Shown here in pieces: positions 1-7,942 of a stretch of 35,178 nucleotides of DNA. Location: positions 1 to 35,178 of the IMG/VR virus record IMGVR_UViG_3300047359_000144; one strand, 5' to 3'. The DNA comes from a virus. A program made the translations under genes and the position numbers. The stretch's first letter is position 1; the number at the start of each line of letters is the position of its first letter. The notes below the pieces were generated by a model. The model was not told where the DNA came from. It did not search any database and saw nothing but the letters and a program-made list of their open reading frames with translations.

Positions 1-801
1 TATGACGCAGGCGGTTCTAACATCATACACCCTGCAACGACCGCAGGAGGAGACAAAGATGCGTCTGTTGATTTAGGTTACGCAGACTCTCGCTTCAAAG
101 ACCTTTACCTGTCAGGCACTCCTTACATTGGCGGCACATCAGCTGGTCAGTCGGTAATTCAAATGTTAGCTAATCCAACTAATGGCGCTAACACAATCCA
201 CTTTGGTGATGCGGCAAGTGGTGCGGCTTCGTATGTCGGCTACATTAACTACGCTCATGATTCAAACAGTATGCAGTTTGCGGCAGGCGGCAGTGAGGCC
301 GCTAGGTTTGATAGCTCTGGCAATTTGTTGGTTGGGACTACTTCTACTTCAGGCATGGGAACAACCAATAGAGGAGTATTACTCAGAACAGACGGTGGTA
401 GTGGCGCTTATATTCAGATCGCTGATTTAGGAACCGCAGCCAAAACACTAGTGTATTTCCAAAATGGTAATGGGACTGTTGGATCAATAGTTACATCCGG
501 ATCTGCTACTACCTACAACACCTCTTCAGACCAACGCCTCAAAGAAAACATCGCAGACGCACCTTCTGCTTCTGACGACATTGACGCTATCCAAGTACGT
601 TCGTTTGACTGGAAGGCTGACGGGTCACACCAGAAGTACGGCATGGTTGCTCAGGAGCTACAGACTGTTGCACCAGAGGCAGTGTCTGAGGGAACAACCG
701 AAGAAGACATGATGGGCGTAGACTACTCAAAGCTAGTACCTATGCTTGTAAAAGAAATTCAATCACTACGTGCCAGAGTGGCACAACTGGAGACTAACTA
801 A
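1..801 (+). CDS. Tail fibre C-terminal part with S74 chaperone domain (5' partial)
   Basis: The frame is open from base 1, so the gene enters from outside the window; the visible part is 266 residues. The last 91 residues are an intramolecular chaperone (peptidase S74 family) beginning SDQRLKENI, with the conserved GMVAQEL and MMGVDYSKLVPML segments and a final coiled coil. In this family the domain trimerises the fibre and cuts itself off just before the first Ser. Residues 1-38 and the chaperone match the C-terminal part of the fibre at 32850-35018. The stretch between differs, and its first 64 residues or so are unrelated. The gene is probably the same locus seen across the circular junction in another haplotype, not a separate second gene. 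The stop overlaps the next start (TAATG). Confidence 0.9.
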   Translation, partial: YDAGGSNIIHPATTAGGDKDASVDLGYADSRFKDLYLSGTPYIGGTSAGQSVIQMLANPTNGANTIHFGDAASGAASYVGYINYAHDSNSMQFAAGGSEAARFDSSGNLLVGTTSTSGMGTTNRGVLLRTDGGSGAYIQIADLGTAAKTLVYFQNGNGTVGSIVTSGSATTYNTSSDQRLKENIADAPSASDDIDAIQVRSFDWKADGSHQKYGMVAQELQTVAPEAVSEGTTEEDMMGVDYSKLVPMLVKEIQSLRARVAQLETN

Positions 802-961
802 TGGCTACATGGACTATCGCAAACCTTGAGCGTAACTTGGCAGACGGCGGTGTAACCGTTGCACACTGGCGTGTTACTGAATCTGAAACTGTTGGTGACG
901 ACACATTTACTGCATCCTCATACGGCACTGTAGGCTTTACACCTGACCCTGACGCTTCTGA
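1..961 (+). repeat. Left copy of the terminal redundancy, carrying fibre-tip variant A
   Basis: Bases 1-116 are identical by eye to 34275-34390, and 502-961 to 34719-35178. Bases 117-308 have no counterpart and 309-501 are homologous but diverged. The left copy is 57 bp (19 codons) longer, so the reading frame is kept. This is what a circular or terminally redundant genome gives when two strain variants are assembled into one contig. Confidence 0.9.
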
Positions 962-1106
962 CTTTGTTGCTTACGACAGTTTAACTGAGGCTGACGTGCT
1001 GGCATGGGTACACGCAGAGGTAGACCAAGACGCTACTGAAGCGGCACTGACGGCTAACATCGAAGCGCAGAAGAATCCTGTGTCTGGATCAGGAATGCCT
1101 TGGTAA
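801..1106 (+). CDS. Small fibre-linked protein of unknown function
   Basis: The product is a 101-residue acidic protein starting MATWTIANLERN. It has no membrane segment or enzyme motif that I can see. From memory, proteins with this start (TWxIANLERxxxDGGVTVAHWR) sit directly after tail-fibre genes in many marine phages, which suggests a fibre-assembly or accessory structural role; this is inference from position. Start and stop overlap both neighbours by one base (TAATG at each side), so translation is coupled to the fibre. The first 161 bases occur again at the right end of the window, because the ends overlap. Confidence 0.85.
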   Translation: MATWTIANLERNLADGGVTVAHWRVTESETVGDDTFTASSYGTVGFTPDPDASDFVAYDSLTEADVLAWVHAEVDQDATEAALTANIEAQKNPVSGSGMPW

Positions 1107-1468
1107 TGCCTGAGATTGATGACGACACCAGAGTAGCTATACCGCTAAGAAACTTAGTTGCTCTTGGTGCTGGCATCGTTATGGCTACTACTGCTTACGT
1201 AACGCTAGACACTCGTATCATCTCTATTGAACACGGTCAAGAAATACAGAACATGAACATACTGGAAAACTCTGCGTTTGTTCGTGAATGGCCTTTGGGT
1301 CTACGTGGTGCGTTACCAGACGATCTTATACAGAACGCTAAGATCATGGCTCTGGAAGAACGCAACGTAGAGATACACGAGTTACGCAGGCAGCTAAATA
1401 AGATAGAAGTAGAGATAGGTAAACTGAATGCACAGGTAACTGTGGATCATCAAAGTGGTAAGGAATAA
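1106..1468 (+). CDS. Membrane-anchored coiled-coil protein, lysis-region candidate
   Basis: The product is 120 residues, with the start placed at the ATG overlapping the previous stop (TAATG); a TTG two codons upstream is less likely. One hydrophobic segment lies at about residues 11-30 (NLVALGAGIVMATTAYV). It is followed by a soluble region and a charged helical C-terminus rich in Glu/Lys/Arg that looks like a coiled coil (MALEERNVEIHELRRQLNK). A single N-terminal anchor plus periplasmic coiled coil is the architecture of inner-membrane spanins, and two further membrane proteins follow. I see no lipoprotein partner, so spanin is only a candidate; a structural membrane protein is possible. 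Confidence 0.75.
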   Translation: MPEIDDDTRVAIPLRNLVALGAGIVMATTAYVTLDTRIISIEHGQEIQNMNILENSAFVREWPLGLRGALPDDLIQNAKIMALEERNVEIHELRRQLNKIEVEIGKLNAQVTVDHQSGKE

Positions 1469-1470
1469 TC

Positions 1471-1668
1471 ATGTCAAATCTAGAGCAGGCAATAAGTCGG
1501 TTAGAAGCTCATGAGCGTGAGTGTAGTATTCGTTATGAAATGATTCAGATGCAACTGGATGCACACAATCAACGCTTTGATAAGCTTGAGAAGATGATGA
1601 CAGGTGGTTTTGCTTCTATTTCTATTATCGTCACTATGGCTATTGCTATCTTGGAGTTTGCTAGATGA
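1471..1668 (+). CDS. XhlA-like small membrane protein
   Basis: The product has 65 residues. Residues 1-43 form an amphipathic charged helix (LEQAISRLEAHERE, then DKLEKMMTGG), and residues 46-63 a single hydrophobic segment (FASISIIVTMAIAILEF). This shape, a cytoplasmic coiled coil and one C-terminal membrane helix, matches XhlA/haemolysin-type holin accessory proteins. It starts 2 bases after the preceding stop and overlaps the next gene by 4 bases (ATGA). Its position before a holin-like gene supports a role in lysis. Function is inferred from topology only. Confidence 0.75.
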   Translation: MSNLEQAISRLEAHERECSIRYEMIQMQLDAHNQRFDKLEKMMTGGFASISIIVTMAIAILEFAR

Positions 1669-2009
1669 TACAGGCTTTGATTGGCCCTATTGTTAATCTT
1701 GTCGGTGGACACCTTCAGCGTAAGGCAGAAGAGAAGAAGGCTGTCCATGAGCGTAAGATGGTAGCTATACAGCAGGACGCTAACTGGGAAAACATACATG
1801 CAAACAACGCAAGTAGTTCATGGAAAGACGAATGGTTTACCGTCTTGTTCTCAGTCCCATGTGTGCTTGCGTTCTTTCCTAGTATGGTGCCTGTAGTGAT
1901 GAATGGGTTTGCTGCTTTAGACGCTATGCCTGAGTGGTACAAAGGTTTTCTAGGCGCTGCTGTTGCAGCATCGTTTGGCCTACGTGGTCTGGCTAACTGG
2001 AAGAAATAA
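1665..2009 (+). CDS. Putative holin (GTA-holin-like, 3 membrane segments)
   Basis: The product has 114 residues. A hydrophobic N-terminus (MIQALIGPIVNLVGGHL) is followed by a strongly charged stretch (RKAEEKKAVHERK). KDEWF introduces a second hydrophobic region (TVLFSVPCVLAFFPSMVPVVM), and a third lies near the end (GFLGAAVAASFGLRGLA). This order, with the KDEW motif before the middle helix, resembles the holin family of gene transfer agents and marine phages; the assignment is from memory of that family. It would permeabilise the inner membrane so that the M15 peptidase encoded at 24.0 kb, which has no signal peptide, can reach the wall. The start overlaps the upstream stop (ATGA). Confidence 0.72.
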   Translation: MIQALIGPIVNLVGGHLQRKAEEKKAVHERKMVAIQQDANWENIHANNASSSWKDEWFTVLFSVPCVLAFFPSMVPVVMNGFAALDAMPEWYKGFLGAAVAASFGLRGLANWKK

Positions 2010-3680
2010 ATGTCTGCCCTTACTGATTTTTTACAGTTTATAAATCGAACAAACCGTGATTTAGGAATGCTTCAAGAAGCACAACGAATGGCGGGCGATA
2101 AAGATTTATTAGACGAAAATACTGGTGACACTCCAATAGGAGAGCTTGACCCCGGCTTAGCAGAAGAAAGTGTTTGGGACATGCTTACTTCTATTATGGC
2201 AGGGACTCAAGGCACTATTGAAGGTCTTGACCCAGAAACTATAGATGCTCTTCAAACTGCTTTAGAAGGTGTTAATGACGAAGAATTACGTACTGTAGCT
2301 GCAGAAATACTTGAGGCAGGTGGTTATCAAGAATGGTTAGCACAACAACCTACAGGTGACCCCGGCCCAGTAAAAGGAGACCCTCCAAAACAAGCTCCTA
2401 TACCTCAACCTGAGCCTGAACCTGAGCCACCAGAACAAAGAACCATTAGCTTAGAAGACTTTCTAGATATTTATTCTGATAACCCAGATGATGATAATTA
2501 TCTTGACCCTGAAGAGTACATGGAAGGTGGAACATACACTGATCCTGAGACAGGTGTTATTTATGTTATAAACATTCCTCCTACATTAGAACCTGAGCCA
2601 GAGCCTGAGCCAGAAGGTGGTGGAGGCGGTGGTGAGCCAGAGCCACAACCTGAGCCAGAACCTGAGCCAGAACCTGAGCCAGAACCTGAGCCACAACCAG
2701 AGCCTCAACCTGAGCCAGAACCGGAACCAGAAGGTGGTGACGCTGGAACTACTGGGGTAGTTATAGGAGAAGACGACGACTGGGTATATCAAGGTAATGG
2801 TATATTTAGAAGAGAGTCTGACGGTGCTGTTATTGATGTAAACAACCCAAACAGTGATTATTACGATCCTGATTATGATTCTAACAACGACCCTTATGTT
2901 ATTGGCGACATTTATGGCGGTCCGGGTCAAGTTGCTGAACCAGAGCCTGAACCAGAGCCTGACCCTCTTATAACATGTCCTGAAGGTTTTGAATACAACG
3001 ATCTCTTTGGTGCTTGTATGCCAATAGAGTTTGAACCAGAGCCAGAACCAGAGCCACAACCAGAGCCTCAACCAGAGCCTCAACCAGAGCCACAACCAGA
3101 GCCACAACCAGAGCCTCAACCAGAGCCTCAACCAGAGCCACAACCAGAGCCTCAACCAGAGCCTCAACCAGAGCCTCAACCAGAGCCTCAACCAGAGCCA
3201 CAACCAGAGCCTCAACCAGAGCCTCAACCAGAGCCACAACCTGAGCCTCAACCAGAGCCACAACCAGAGCCTCAACCAGAGCCACAACCAGAGCCTCAAC
3301 CAGAGCCTCAACCAGAGCCACAACCAGAGCCAGCTCCTGCTCCAGCTCCTGAGCCACAACCTGAGCCACAACCTGAGCCGGGTACTGGAGGCGACGGAGA
3401 CGGAGAAGGTACTGGTACTGGAGATGGAACGGGTACTGGAACAGGGACGGGAACCGGAGATGGTAATGGAGATGGTGATGGTGATGGGACAGGAGACGGT
3501 AACGGTTTAGGAAGCGGTATGTTATCTGGTACTCCTTTTGAAACTGACGGTGTGTCTCAGTTTGGAATTGCGTACCAAACTCCTCAGATACGACAAATTG
3601 AAATGCCTTATACAGATTATAACCAAGAGCTTTTAGCAATGATTGAAAGACTTACAAATAATAGAGGGATGCTCACGTGA
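2010..3680 (+). CDS. Pro-Glu-Gln repeat protein, likely virion component
   Basis: This is a 556-residue protein of unknown function. Residues 1-130 are acidic and probably folded. From about 130 onward, folded-looking acidic blocks alternate with (EP)n and (PEPQ)n tracts. The longest tract covers about residues 347-440, followed by a PAPAPAP patch and a Gly/Asp/Thr-rich linker (GDGTGTGTG type). A short conserved-looking C-terminus then resembles ordinary protein. Strict Pro-X alternation favours an extended polyproline rod, as in TonB. It lies between the holin and the tail-tube gene, and its stop overlaps the GTG start of the next gene. A tail or ejection role is a guess from position. Confidence 0.85.
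   Translation: MSALTDFLQFINRTNRDLGMLQEAQRMAGDKDLLDENTGDTPIGELDPGLAEESVWDMLTSIMAGTQGTIEGLDPETIDALQTALEGVNDEELRTVAAEILEAGGYQEWLAQQPTGDPGPVKGDPPKQAPIPQPEPEPEPPEQRTISLEDFLDIYSDNPDDDNYLDPEEYMEGGTYTDPETGVIYVINIPPTLEPEPEPEPEGGGGGGEPEPQPEPEPEPEPEPEPEPQPEPQPEPEPEPEGGDAGTTGVVIGEDDDWVYQGNGIFRRESDGAVIDVNNPNSDYYDPDYDSNNDPYVIGDIYGGPGQVAEPEPEPEPDPLITCPEGFEYNDLFGACMPIEFEPEPEPEPQPEPQPEPQPEPQPEPQPEPQPEPQPEPQPEPQPEPQPEPQPEPQPEPQPEPQPEPQPEPQPEPQPEPQPEPQPEPQPEPQPEPQPEPQPEPAPAPAPEPQPEPQPEPGTGGDGDGEGTGTGDGTGTGTGTGTGDGNGDGDGDGTGDGNGLGSGMLSGTPFETDGVSQFGIAYQTPQIRQIEMPYTDYNQELLAMIERLTNNRGMLT
3057..3331 (+). repeat. 12-bp tandem repeat encoding PEPQ
   Basis: About 23 copies of CAACCAGAGCC(T/A) run head to tail, nearly identical at the DNA level, each giving Gln-Pro-Glu-Pro. 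Near-perfect identity, including synonymous positions, implies recent expansion by slippage or recombination. Copy number may be collapsed in the assembly. Shorter, more degenerate versions occur at about 2587-2733 and 2937-2966. Confidence 0.95.
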
Positions 3681-4324
3681 CATACCTAAATGTAGTAAAC
3701 AATGTCCTGCGAAGGATGCGAGAAGAAGAAGTTTCTTCTGTACAGGACAACACCTATGCAAAAATGGTAGGGGACTTTGTTAACGACGCAAAACGTACCG
3801 TAGAAGATGCTTGGGACTGGTCTGCGCTACGGACTACCCTAACGATCACTACTACTGACGACATCTTCAATTACGTACTTACTGGTAGTCAAAACAGAAT
3901 CAAAGAGTTGAATGTTATTAACGACACTTCTAATATAATTATGGAGTATCGTCCTGCTAAGTACTTTGATGAACAATACTTAGTACAAAACCCAGTAAAA
4001 GGTTCTCCTAAATTTTTCACGTACAACGGTGTTGACAGCGACGGCGATACTCAGATTGATGTTTACCCAAAGCCTGACGGTGTTTATACGATTAGGTTTA
4101 ACTGTGTTTTACGTGGCGCTGACTTGTCTGCTGATAGTGATGAGATGTTAGTACCTAGTATGCCTATCATTCACTTAGCTATTGCTTTGTTGGCACGTGA
4201 ACGTGGTGAGACAGGCGGTACATCTGCTCCTGAATACTTTGCTATTGCTGATCGTTATCTATCTGACGCTATTGCATTGGACGCTCAAAAGCACCCAGAA
4301 GAAGTAATCTTCTATACGCCGTGA
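3677..4324 (+). CDS. Tail tubular protein A-like (gp11-type adaptor)
   Basis: The product has 215 residues with a GTG start overlapping the previous stop (GTGA). The N-terminus ([15 protein letters not shown]) and the [10 protein letters not shown] block followed by a beta-rich middle and a helical end ([16 protein letters not shown]) are typical of T7 gp11-like tail tube/adaptor proteins of podoviruses. These form the ring below the portal and the upper part of the short tail. Its length is close to T7 gp11 (196 residues). The next gene is the matching hub/stabilisation protein, which supports the call. Confidence 0.8.
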   Translation: MTYLNVVNNVLRRMREEEVSSVQDNTYAKMVGDFVNDAKRTVEDAWDWSALRTTLTITTTDDIFNYVLTGSQNRIKELNVINDTSNIIMEYRPAKYFDEQYLVQNPVKGSPKFFTYNGVDSDGDTQIDVYPKPDGVYTIRFNCVLRGADLSADSDEMLVPSMPIIHLAIALLARERGETGGTSAPEYFAIADRYLSDAIALDAQKHPEEVIFYTP

Positions 4325-4331
4325 GGTAGCT

Positions 4332-5858
4332 ATGGCTCAACAATTACAAAGTATTAATCTTGTTGCACCGGCCTTCAAAGGAATCAATACAGAAGATTCT
4401 CCGCTGGCACAAGACCCTTCGTTTGCTGACATTGCTGACAACGCAGTGATTGACAAGCGTGGACGTATTGCGTCACGTAAAGGTTACAGCGTTATTACAA
4501 CGGACAAGACTGAGTTAGGCTCTGCAAAGATCAGAGCAATCAAAGAGTTTGAAGACAACGCTGGCAACACTAAAGTGTTTTCTGTAGGTAACAACAAGAT
4601 ACTTAGCGGTACTACAACACTTGTTGATGAAACACCTGTATCAGTTACGATTACTCAAGATAACTGGAAGATGGTTAACTTCAACGATAAGATTTATTTC
4701 TTCCAACGAAGTAACGAACCGTTAGTCTATGACGCTGTAGGAGGCTCTGTAGTGACCCTGAGCAGCGTTTCTGGTGCTGCTGGTGTTACTAGTGCTATGT
4801 ACGGCAATGAGGTTCTAGCGGCTTATGGAAGGCTTTGGACAGCAGACGTAAACAATGACAAGTCTACTGTCTATTGGTCTGACTTGTTGATAGGCCATGA
4901 TTGGTCTGGCGGTACTAGCGGTTCTATTAATTTAGCTAAGGTTTGGCCTGACGGGTACGACGAGATTGTAGCACTGGCTGCACACAACGGCCTTCTTATT
5001 ATCTTTGGTAAGCACAGTATTGTTGTGTACCAAGGAGCTGAAGCACCAGCAACAATGTCCCTTTCAGACACTGTAGCAGGAGTAGGATGTGTTGCTCGTG
5101 ACACTGTGCAGTACACTGGTACAGATGTGTTGTTCTTGTCACACACGGGACTCAAGAGTTTTGGACGCACGATTCAAGAAAAGTCAATGCCTATTACAAG
5201 CTTGTCAAGCACTATTTCTAAGGACATTATTGGCTTGTTGCAAAATGAAACTGAGTTTTACCGTTCTGTGTACAGCCCAGAAGAAGGTTTCTACTTGTTA
5301 ACTTTTACTGCTCAGGACACAACCTTCTGCTTCGACGTTAGAGGCACATTAGATAATGGTGCGTATCGTGTTACTCGTTGGCCCGGCACAGGATTTACAG
5401 CTTACGGTAGACAGAACGACGGCACACTGTTGATTGGTAACGGTGAAGGCATTGGTGAGTACAGCGGTTACAGAGATAACGGAAGTAAGTACCGATTTAA
5501 GTACTATAGCCCCGGTCTGACCTTTGGTGATCCTTCACGTCTAAAGATACTTAAGAAGCTACGTCCGACGATTGTTGGTGCTAACAGTGCCATTATGTTT
5601 CTTAAGTGGGCCTATGACTTTGGTACATTCTTTCAGACCGCAGAGTTTACAGTAGGTAATCAGGTAACAGGCTACTTTAACGAAAGTGAGTACAACGAGA
5701 CAGCAGAATTTACAGGTGGTGATCTTACGTCACGCCGTGGCATAAACACTACCGGAGGCGGTGGAGTTATAACAATTGGGTTGGAAGCAGACATAGACGG
5801 TTCAGGTTTGTCTCTCCAAGAGATTAACGTATTAGCACTAATGGGTAAAGTACTATGA
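4332..5858 (+). CDS. Tail hub/stabilisation protein (gp12 or P22 gp10 role)
   Basis: The product has 508 residues. It is beta-rich, with an N-terminal region (PAFKGINTEDSPLAQDPSFADIADNAVIDKRGRI) typical of podovirus tail nozzle or tail-stabilisation proteins, which start with a plug-like segment followed by a propeller. No membrane segment or catalytic motif is visible. It sits 7 bases after the tube A-like gene, the normal podovirus order A then B. It is shorter than T7 gp12 (794 residues) and close to P22 gp10 (472), so the P22-type head-closure or stabilisation role fits somewhat better. Its stop overlaps the next start by 4 bases (ATGA). Confidence 0.75.
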   Translation: MAQQLQSINLVAPAFKGINTEDSPLAQDPSFADIADNAVIDKRGRIASRKGYSVITTDKTELGSAKIRAIKEFEDNAGNTKVFSVGNNKILSGTTTLVDETPVSVTITQDNWKMVNFNDKIYFFQRSNEPLVYDAVGGSVVTLSSVSGAAGVTSAMYGNEVLAAYGRLWTADVNNDKSTVYWSDLLIGHDWSGGTSGSINLAKVWPDGYDEIVALAAHNGLLIIFGKHSIVVYQGAEAPATMSLSDTVAGVGCVARDTVQYTGTDVLFLSHTGLKSFGRTIQEKSMPITSLSSTISKDIIGLLQNETEFYRSVYSPEEGFYLLTFTAQDTTFCFDVRGTLDNGAYRVTRWPGTGFTAYGRQNDGTLLIGNGEGIGEYSGYRDNGSKYRFKYYSPGLTFGDPSRLKILKKLRPTIVGANSAIMFLKWAYDFGTFFQTAEFTVGNQVTGYFNESEYNETAEFTGGDLTSRRGINTTGGGGVITIGLEADIDGSGLSLQEINVLALMGKVL

Positions 5859-6088
5859 GTAACTATACTAAGACCACTGACTTTGCCGCTAAAGACAGTC
5901 TACCTTCTGGGGACAGCGGTAAAATCATTAAGGGCGCTGAGTTTGAGACAGAATTTGACGCTATATCTACAGCTATCGCTACTAAGGCAGACACTGCTTC
6001 GCCTACCTTTACAGGTACAGTGACGATTCCTGCATTGACTTTTACAGGTACGCTGTCTACAGGAACAATTGACGGAGGTACGTACTAA
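5855..6088 (+). CDS. Short fibre-like adaptor protein
   Basis: The product has 77 residues. The N-terminus (NYTKTTDFAAKDSLPSGD, then KIIKGAEFETEFDAI) resembles, from memory, the virion-attachment start of longer tail fibres in marine podoviruses. The remainder is a short Thr/Gly beta-type segment ending STGTIDGGTY. The same ending, STIDGGTY, closes the separate fibre at 31591-32850. The gene may therefore be an adaptor or a fibre reduced to its anchor plus tip. Both ends overlap neighbours: ATGA with the hub gene, and one base with the next start. Confidence 0.75.
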   Translation: MSNYTKTTDFAAKDSLPSGDSGKIIKGAEFETEFDAISTAIATKADTASPTFTGTVTIPALTFTGTLSTGTIDGGTY

Positions 6089-7932
6089 TGTCAGATGAAT
6101 TAGCAAGACTTTTGGGTATAGGAGGCATTGCTGCTGCAGGTGGTCTTCTTACAGGGGCAGCCTATCAGCGCCTTGGTGATATAGGTGAAAGAGCCCGTAC
6201 AGAAGCAGGTGACTTAGCTAGAACACAGCTTGAGCAAACACAGTTTAGGCCCTTTACTGTTACTACAGGTACTGGCGGTGTACTTCAGACAACTCCTGAA
6301 GGCGGCTTAGGTGTTACACTAGCGCCTCAAGAGCAAGCTATATCTCAACAGTTGATGGGTCAAGCTGGTCAAATGTTTGGTCAACCTGTTGCAGGACAGG
6401 CGCAGCTAACTCAGGCAGGTCTTGGTGCTCTTGGTGTAGGTCAACAACTTATGGGTCAGCCTACGTTTGGCATGGCTCCTACTCAAGCTGCTGCACAGCA
6501 AGCCTTTGGCCTTGGTGGTCAATTCATGGGCGCTGCTGGACAGCAACCTGCAGACATTAACCTCCTACGTGGACAGTTTGCAGGAGCAGTAGGCGGACTC
6601 ATGGGTCAACAACCCAGTGCTGGTATAGGTGCTCTGGGTCAACAAGCGTTGGGCTTAGGCGGCGCTGGTTTAGCCGGAGGTGCTCCTGACGTAACTCAAG
6701 CGTTTGCTGGTGTACAAGATCCCGGTGTTAGAACTGCTGCAGGAGACCTTGCTGCTAGAGGCTTAGGCTTAGGTATGGCTGGTCTTGATACTGCTGCTCC
6801 TTCTGACGTAGAAGCCTTACGTCAACAGTACGGTGGCCTTGCGGGTCAAGCAGCACAACAGGCGTTACAACCTACAGGCGCACGAGAAGCAGAAGTTTTT
6901 GAGCGCATACGTGCTACACAGCGTCCTGAAGAAGAACGTCAGCGTCTTGCTTTGGAAGAAAGGCTGGCGGCACAAGGACGCCTTGGTACTCGTTCAGCGG
7001 CTTTTGGTGGTGCTACACCAGAACAAATGGCATTAGCTACTGCTCAAGAAGAGGCCCAAGACAGAGCGTCTTTAGCTGCTATACAACAAGCGGGGACGGA
7101 ACGTCAGAGAGCCTTGGGTGAAGCTCAGGCCTTTGGTGGTATGTTTACACAACAGGCAGGTTTGTCAAGTCAGTTGCAGTCACAAGCACAACAACGGGCT
7201 TCACAGTTGTCACAACTTGGGTTGTCCGCAGAGCGTGTTCAGGCACAGCTTGAGTCCGAAGGTTTCGGAAGAGAAATGCAGTTGGCAGGAGCAGGTCTAC
7301 AGGCACAACAAGCGCAGTCTGCTTTGCAGTCTCAGGCACAACAGAGAGCTACACAGTTGGCACAGCTTGGACTGTCTGCAGAACAGATCCAATCACGGCT
7401 TCAAACAGAAGGACTTGGAAGAGCTACTACTGCTGCTGGTCAAGCTGCTCAGTTGGCACAACTTGCTGGAGGGCTTCAGGCTCAACAGGCGGGCCTTGGT
7501 GCACAGTTTGCAGGCTTAGGTGCAAACCTAGCAGGACAACAGCAGGTTGTGGACGCCGCAAGACAAGAACAAGCGTTACAAGCGTTAACTGCAGGACAAA
7601 GCTTATTAGGCGGTGGACTTGGTTTACAACAGTTGCAACAACAGCTTGGCACAGGTGCTCTTGGCGCTGCTTACGTGCCACAAGCTCAAGCACTCAATGT
7701 GCTACAAGCTGGTATGCCTGCAGCAGAGTTGGCTCAACGTGCTCAGTTACAGGGCGCTGGTTTGTTCGGTCAGGCAGAAATGGGCGGACTACAAGCACTA
7801 CTTGGTTCAGGTCTTGGACAGGCAGAACTATTTGGTCAACTTGGTACAGGACTGTTGTCTGGTCTAGCTACTCCAAATCAATCAGGCGGAAGCAGCATTG
7901 TAGACGCAATTGTAGACTACATAGGAAGTTGA
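6088..7932 (+). CDS. Large Gly/Ala/Gln-rich presumed internal virion protein
   Basis: The product has 614 residues of low-complexity Ala, Gly, Gln and Leu. A hydrophobic Gly/Ala patch at residues 9-26 (LGIGGIAAAGGLLTGAAY) could insert in a membrane. Helical repeats such as SQLQSQAQQRASQLSQLGLS and AQSALQSQAQQRATQLAQLGLS (about residues 360-450) form near-duplicate units of roughly 60 residues. No lysozyme or transglycosylase motif is visible. Size, composition and position between tail hub and further large helical proteins match the ejection (inner core) proteins of podoviruses, which leave the capsid to extend the tail across the envelope. The role is inferred from context. Confidence 0.75.
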   Translation: MSDELARLLGIGGIAAAGGLLTGAAYQRLGDIGERARTEAGDLARTQLEQTQFRPFTVTTGTGGVLQTTPEGGLGVTLAPQEQAISQQLMGQAGQMFGQPVAGQAQLTQAGLGALGVGQQLMGQPTFGMAPTQAAAQQAFGLGGQFMGAAGQQPADINLLRGQFAGAVGGLMGQQPSAGIGALGQQALGLGGAGLAGGAPDVTQAFAGVQDPGVRTAAGDLAARGLGLGMAGLDTAAPSDVEALRQQYGGLAGQAAQQALQPTGAREAEVFERIRATQRPEEERQRLALEERLAAQGRLGTRSAAFGGATPEQMALATAQEEAQDRASLAAIQQAGTERQRALGEAQAFGGMFTQQAGLSSQLQSQAQQRASQLSQLGLSAERVQAQLESEGFGREMQLAGAGLQAQQAQSALQSQAQQRATQLAQLGLSAEQIQSRLQTEGLGRATTAAGQAAQLAQLAGGLQAQQAGLGAQFAGLGANLAGQQQVVDAARQEQALQALTAGQSLLGGGLGLQQLQQQLGTGALGAAYVPQAQALNVLQAGMPAAELAQRAQLQGAGLFGQAEMGGLQALLGSGLGQAELFGQLGTGLLSGLATPNQSGGSSIVDAIVDYIGS

Positions 7933-7942
7933 GGATAACATA

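Noticed and set aside
1-801. Second, independent tail-fibre gene or diversity-generating retroelement target
   Set aside because: No reverse transcriptase or template repeat is present, and the flanks are identical to the right end, so a terminal overlap with strain variation is simpler.
3057-3331. CRISPR-like array
   Set aside because: Units are contiguous with no spacers, and the repeat is in frame within a coding region.
2586-3639. Long leftward and alternative-frame open frames rich in Leu/Trp/Arg, Val/Glu/Ala or Asn/Gln/Ser
   Set aside because: They are shadows of the 12-bp PEPQ repeat, which has no stop codon in any frame; no ribosome sites or credible protein composition.
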